From Thermocladium sp. UBA166 (GTDB taxonomy: Archaea; Thermoproteota; Thermoprotei; Thermoproteales; Thermocladiaceae): a stretch of 23,199 nucleotides of DNA. The notes beneath the pieces are model-generated. The model saw nothing but the letters and a program-made list of their open reading frames with translations, searched no databases and had not been told where the DNA came from. The stretch is from assembly GCA_002508315.1 (NCBI GenBank), contig DAHE01000033.1, forward strand, positions 1-23,199. Direction: 5' to 3'. A program made the position numbers and the translations under genes. Of this stretch, positions 21,601 to 23,199 are shown piece after piece; positions within the stretch are counted from its first letter, which is position 1, and each line of letters opens with the position of its first letter.

Positions 21601-22026
21601 TATGGTGCCCATGTTAACTATCAACCTCTTCACGTCATCGTTGATGCCGCCGCTTATTGAGACCAGCCTGGTCAATTCATCGGCTTCATCAAGCATCACA
21701 ACCAAGTGCTTGTTTCCACGCTTCGCGTCGAGTATCTTGCCCATTATGTTGAAGTCAAGGCCTATGCTCAAGCTGAGCCTCACCACCTTGATTCCCCGCC
21801 CTTCTATTAATTCCTGCGATGCATCCAGCAACTCTGTCTTTCCCCAGCCGTAGGGGCCTATTATCACGGCCAATATGTTGTCCTGCCCCTGCAGGAAGGC
21901 GGAGAGGGCCTTCTCCACCTCCCCGAGCTCCCTCTCCATGCCCACCGCGGAGTACCTACGCTTCACTGAGGGTAATCCACTTGGGTTGAGGGGCCTATCC
22001 ACAAATCCAAACGCGGAGTAGCTCAT
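18688..22026 (-). CDS. large AAA+-like ATPase with helical region and winged-helix-like C-terminus
   Basis: A 1112-residue soluble ATPase. The N-terminal domain (about 1-330) resembles ORC/STAND-type AAA+ modules: an entry motif SAVGMERELGEVEKAL (26-41), Walker A GPYGWGKT (57-64), Walker B VVMLDEADE (109-117), and a sensor-1-like VMVIAAFTPH (166-175). The middle has no recognised domain; residues about 668-732 look like a winged helix and hold the pair C662/C667. Residues about 803-1017 are a long charged helical, partly coiled-coil region, and 1063-1112 look like a second winged helix. It lacks the ABC signature and split architecture of Rad50 and is unlike HerA in length. Large BREX ATPases (BrxC/PglY) are an alternative relation. 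The frame extends to 22095, but the ATG at 22026 fits the promoter and domain start. First gene of the operon. Confidence 0.75.
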   Translation of the reverse strand: MSYSAFGFVDRPLNPSGLPSVKRRYSAVGMERELGEVEKALSAFLQGQDNILAVIIGPYGWGKTELLDASQELIEGRGIKVVRLSLSIGLDFNIMGKILDAKRGNKHLVVMLDEADELTRLVSISGGINDDVKRLIVNMGTIMRALLEPRNYAHQLGIDAADLSGVMVIAAFTPHLYYNILKSNVPDLFDITKGRVYREIIMDERFPYWLYEAIISNRLEAYSTQSFRDLKTAAGGGDLWPLTREALSFLYLAAASGEGGTVTPRNMMKLTAKLLDRVVESGRQLTVGVLASFALDELKWIDSDLLKELLETYSDLSILILSGIPVSIDALGVSPQALAVSGIAEEVLVAEIDPGDSKAVAGLNGVRMLFGLLPIAFKDLRDLSIEYGSHYPRYSGGRVVLNAVLPTTAEEELRRLGIKYVRAYELKKDIHRAVFKQRGSAGLGDVEPVMRELAQEGAPAVLKHLIRLISGSAQLGAQGNIVVNVSEQSLDARLGFLGVEWSPTVERMIDEAVLRGEVRMGQSIKPVDGLILIAASSSLLTRDLEDLIRRSLSKLRWKDVFPVDGHVMVIPMGSDKLDEARQTVMGLALMGKPNPPAEYRVFVERARAFLDRLNSFKEELRSDLLRYTIGMRRRESKREGIRRIVEQWVSGDVRDLPDSFKCGDKPCISLVEQVVLDYLNRTERQVTQRELESIIAAILPVQLWREFREGDLIQLMRMRGLLIQVGDKLLPISPQSFKAGIDAMCKELDGIISSYGEEQATIEFGDWRLQVRLPGSGELMRRTQGMRDDCNVLAAVVKPGEDELKKYASLRLALDDMEEALNEARESLGNELGRAKSSLESCASLLNSLGSELDRHAALLPPSIMDILRSKSNELALMIADSIRKLNGMSLDAASKSLEAIVEDAREESAKILEVAKSISSILSIINEYRSLTETARRLSKLVEDWMPSLEDVDMDGIMDDLIKLAKMGVVDQLNEIYADLSNKVKQARGSLTTGIERAREVLMRYSNAAKWLEAKAVMHAPIIDLGPVDQDGEEQLDRLIKIKTDVDAKLREIAVKLNAPLPLIRYIAFKGPNVGIDEIEAGRSLGMESQQVINYLEVLWRAKLVEKKYVS

Positions 22027-22048
22027 TATCGGGCAATTCTTTCCTGTT

Positions 22049-22060
22049 GAGTTAATTAAG
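22049..22060 (-). promoter_or_regulatory. TATA-like box of ATPase-NurA operon
   Basis: Minus-strand CTTAATTAACTC, containing palindromic TTAATTAA, centred about 29 bp before the ATG at 22026. Confidence 0.5.
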
Positions 22061-22064
22061 TAAA

Positions 22065-22074
22065 CATTTAAAAT
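22065..22074 (+). promoter_or_regulatory. TATA-like box of ATP-grasp ligase gene
   Basis: CATTTAAAAT centred about 25 bp before the ATG at 22094. Two divergent TATA boxes lie within 26 bp in a 67-bp intergenic gap. Confidence 0.55.
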
Positions 22075-22093
22075 CGAGACGAGGGGGAACGAC

Positions 22094-22996
22094 ATGGATA
22101 TCGGGATACTCAGGGCATACGACTTGGATTGGACCCCCGAGGAGGTAAGGGATTTGGAGGATGCAATACGGAATAGGGGTCATTCCCCGAAGAGGGTTTA
22201 CGTGGATCTCCTAAGGATAGACTTGAGGAACGGCATCAAGATACGACAGCAAGTAGGCCATCACGTGGACGACGACGTGACCAAGCTTCCCGGCGCCGTG
22301 TTGAGGCACATGGGAACCATAAGGGACTTCGAGCAGTTCCACTACAGGATGTGGGCGGCCAAGGCAATGGAGCGGGCGGGCACCATAATCAGCAACCCAG
22401 TCGATGCTTGGATCACCGCCGGCGATAAGTTCGCGGCCGGCTTGGAGTTAGCCAGGCAGGGCCTCCCGATCCCCCCAACCACCGTGACGGAGAACCTAAT
22501 AACGGCCTACTGGGCCGCCAAGGAGTTGGGACCCATGGTGGTGAAGCCCCTCAGGAGCGCGATGGGGTACGGCGTTGCAAAGATAGATGATGCGGACGAG
22601 GCCATGCACTTCTTCAGCTTCCTAACCAACATAAACAAGCCAATACTGATCCAGAAATACATGGAGAAGACGGGGGGAGGGGATTATAGAGTGGTGGTGG
22701 TGAATGGGCAGGCCATAGGAGCCGAGTTCAGGAGGGGAACTGGGTGGAAGAGCAATGTGGCTCAGGGAGCCACCCCCCTCCCAGCGAGGCTTGGCAGCGA
22801 TGCGTTGGAGCTGGCGGTGAAGGCTACGGAGGCGCTTGGGCTTGATTACGCTGGGGTGGATTTAATGGAGACCCGAGAGGGATTCATGATTCTCGAGGTG
22901 AATCCAACGATGGCGTGGGCAGGGTTTAAGAGGGCCACGGGCATTAACCCGGCTGGACACATAGTGGATAACTTGATAGGAAAGATAAAGCGGTGA
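22094..22996 (+). CDS. ATP-grasp ligase, RimK/LysX-like
   Basis: A 300-residue ATP-grasp enzyme of the RimK/LysX/MptN group, which joins an amino acid (glutamate or aminoadipate) to a carboxylate of a protein or cofactor through an acyl phosphate. The ATP-grasp elements are present: PMVVKPLRSAMGYGVAKI (about 146-163) for the phosphate-binding loop, PILIQKYMEKTGGGDYRVVVV, and the metal-binding end MILEVNPTMAWAGFKRATGI (E272 and N274 region). LysX acts with LysW in lysine synthesis, but its usual neighbours LysW, LysZ and LysY are absent here, and the aminotransferase of LysN type is 20 kb away. The substrate-loop sequence is not enough to choose LysX, MptN or a protein modifier. Leaderless start at 22094. 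Confidence 0.85.
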   Translation: MDIGILRAYDLDWTPEEVRDLEDAIRNRGHSPKRVYVDLLRIDLRNGIKIRQQVGHHVDDDVTKLPGAVLRHMGTIRDFEQFHYRMWAAKAMERAGTIISNPVDAWITAGDKFAAGLELARQGLPIPPTTVTENLITAYWAAKELGPMVVKPLRSAMGYGVAKIDDADEAMHFFSFLTNINKPILIQKYMEKTGGGDYRVVVVNGQAIGAEFRRGTGWKSNVAQGATPLPARLGSDALELAVKATEALGLDYAGVDLMETREGFMILEVNPTMAWAGFKRATGINPAGHIVDNLIGKIKR

Positions 22997-23002
22997 TGGG
23001 CT

Positions 23003-23199
23003 TCAATTGCCATCCACGGTAAATATGGAGGTATCCAACGATTCGGCGACCAACTCATCCATGGATTTAAACGGCCTCCTCAGCAGCACCTTGTTCACCT
23101 TATCCCTCGTGAAGCCGGGAAGCATTGAGAGCAGCTTGCTCGATGCCTCGTTTATGTTGATGGGAACGGAGACGCCGACAACGCTCCTGGGGCCGTGAT
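23003..23199 (-). CDS. C-terminal fragment of helix-hairpin-helix protein (partial)
   Basis: The last 65 residues of a minus-strand gene that enters from beyond the window. The reading VPININEASSKLLSMLPGF, then a basic helix and RRPFKSMDELV, has the helix-hairpin-helix pattern (IN.A....L..LPG) seen at the C-termini of several archaeal radical SAM and DNA-binding proteins. The stop TGA is at 23003-23005, 6 bp after the end of the convergent ATP-grasp gene. The catalytic part is outside, so no function is given. Confidence 0.6.
   Translation of the reverse strand, partial: HGPRSVVGVSVPININEASSKLLSMLPGFTRDKVNKVLLRRPFKSMDELVAESLDTSIFTVDGN

Noticed and set aside
18688..22026. Calling the large ATPase Rad50 or BrxC
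   Set aside because: The Walker A and B motifs are about 50 residues apart in one N-terminal domain, and no ABC signature is visible, against Rad50. A BrxC/PglY relation is possible, but no other BREX gene (methylase, PglZ) is present.

Overview
This window looks like chromosomal core sequence from a thermophilic crenarchaeon, most plausibly a member of Thermoproteales (the Caldivirga/Thermocladium/Vulcanisaeta type). This placement is inferred from gene content and style, not from a marker search. The signs are archaeal-type ThrRS, archaeal-type aspartate-semialdehyde dehydrogenase, an archaeal SAM hydrolase, a NurA-like nuclease, dense gene packing on both strands, frequent TTG/GTG starts, and A/T-rich TATA-like boxes lying about 23-30 bp before start codons (the layout of leaderless archaeal transcripts). 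No tRNA, rRNA or CRISPR array was recognised.

Left part (1-8.3 kb): a TusA-family sulfur carrier, then hemB, a LysN-type aminotransferase, and convergent to it an aspartate kinase/aspartate-semialdehyde dehydrogenase pair (lysC-asd, 13-bp overlap). After two small hypothetical genes and a NifX-like metal-cofactor protein comes a two-gene heme/siroheme unit (precorrin-2 dehydrogenase, then glutamyl-tRNA reductase). HemA, HemB and the SirC-type enzyme together cover steps from Glu-tRNA to aminolevulinate to porphobilinogen, and from precorrin-2 to sirohydrochlorin.

Middle (8.2-16.5 kb): SAM hydrolase, a small membrane protein, an RsmC-like methyltransferase, nucleoside diphosphate kinase with an insert, an unknown 201-aa protein coupled to a B12-binding-type radical SAM protein, a nucleotidyltransferase-fold protein, full-length threonyl-tRNA synthetase and a YkgJ-type Cys-cluster protein.

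Right part (16.5-23.2 kb): a short scar zone holds a broken archaeal ATPase fragment, a 14-bp direct repeat around a hairpin, and further GC-rich hairpins that may be mobile-element debris. Next comes the most interesting unit: a three-gene minus-strand operon of a 1112-aa AAA+-like ATPase with long helical region and winged-helix-like end, an unknown 198-aa protein, and a NurA-like nuclease, with overlapping or nearly abutting genes. I infer a DNA-processing module in which this ATPase may take the place of HerA; this is a hypothesis. A LysX/RimK-like ATP-grasp ligase is divergent from it, and the window ends inside a helix-hairpin-helix protein.
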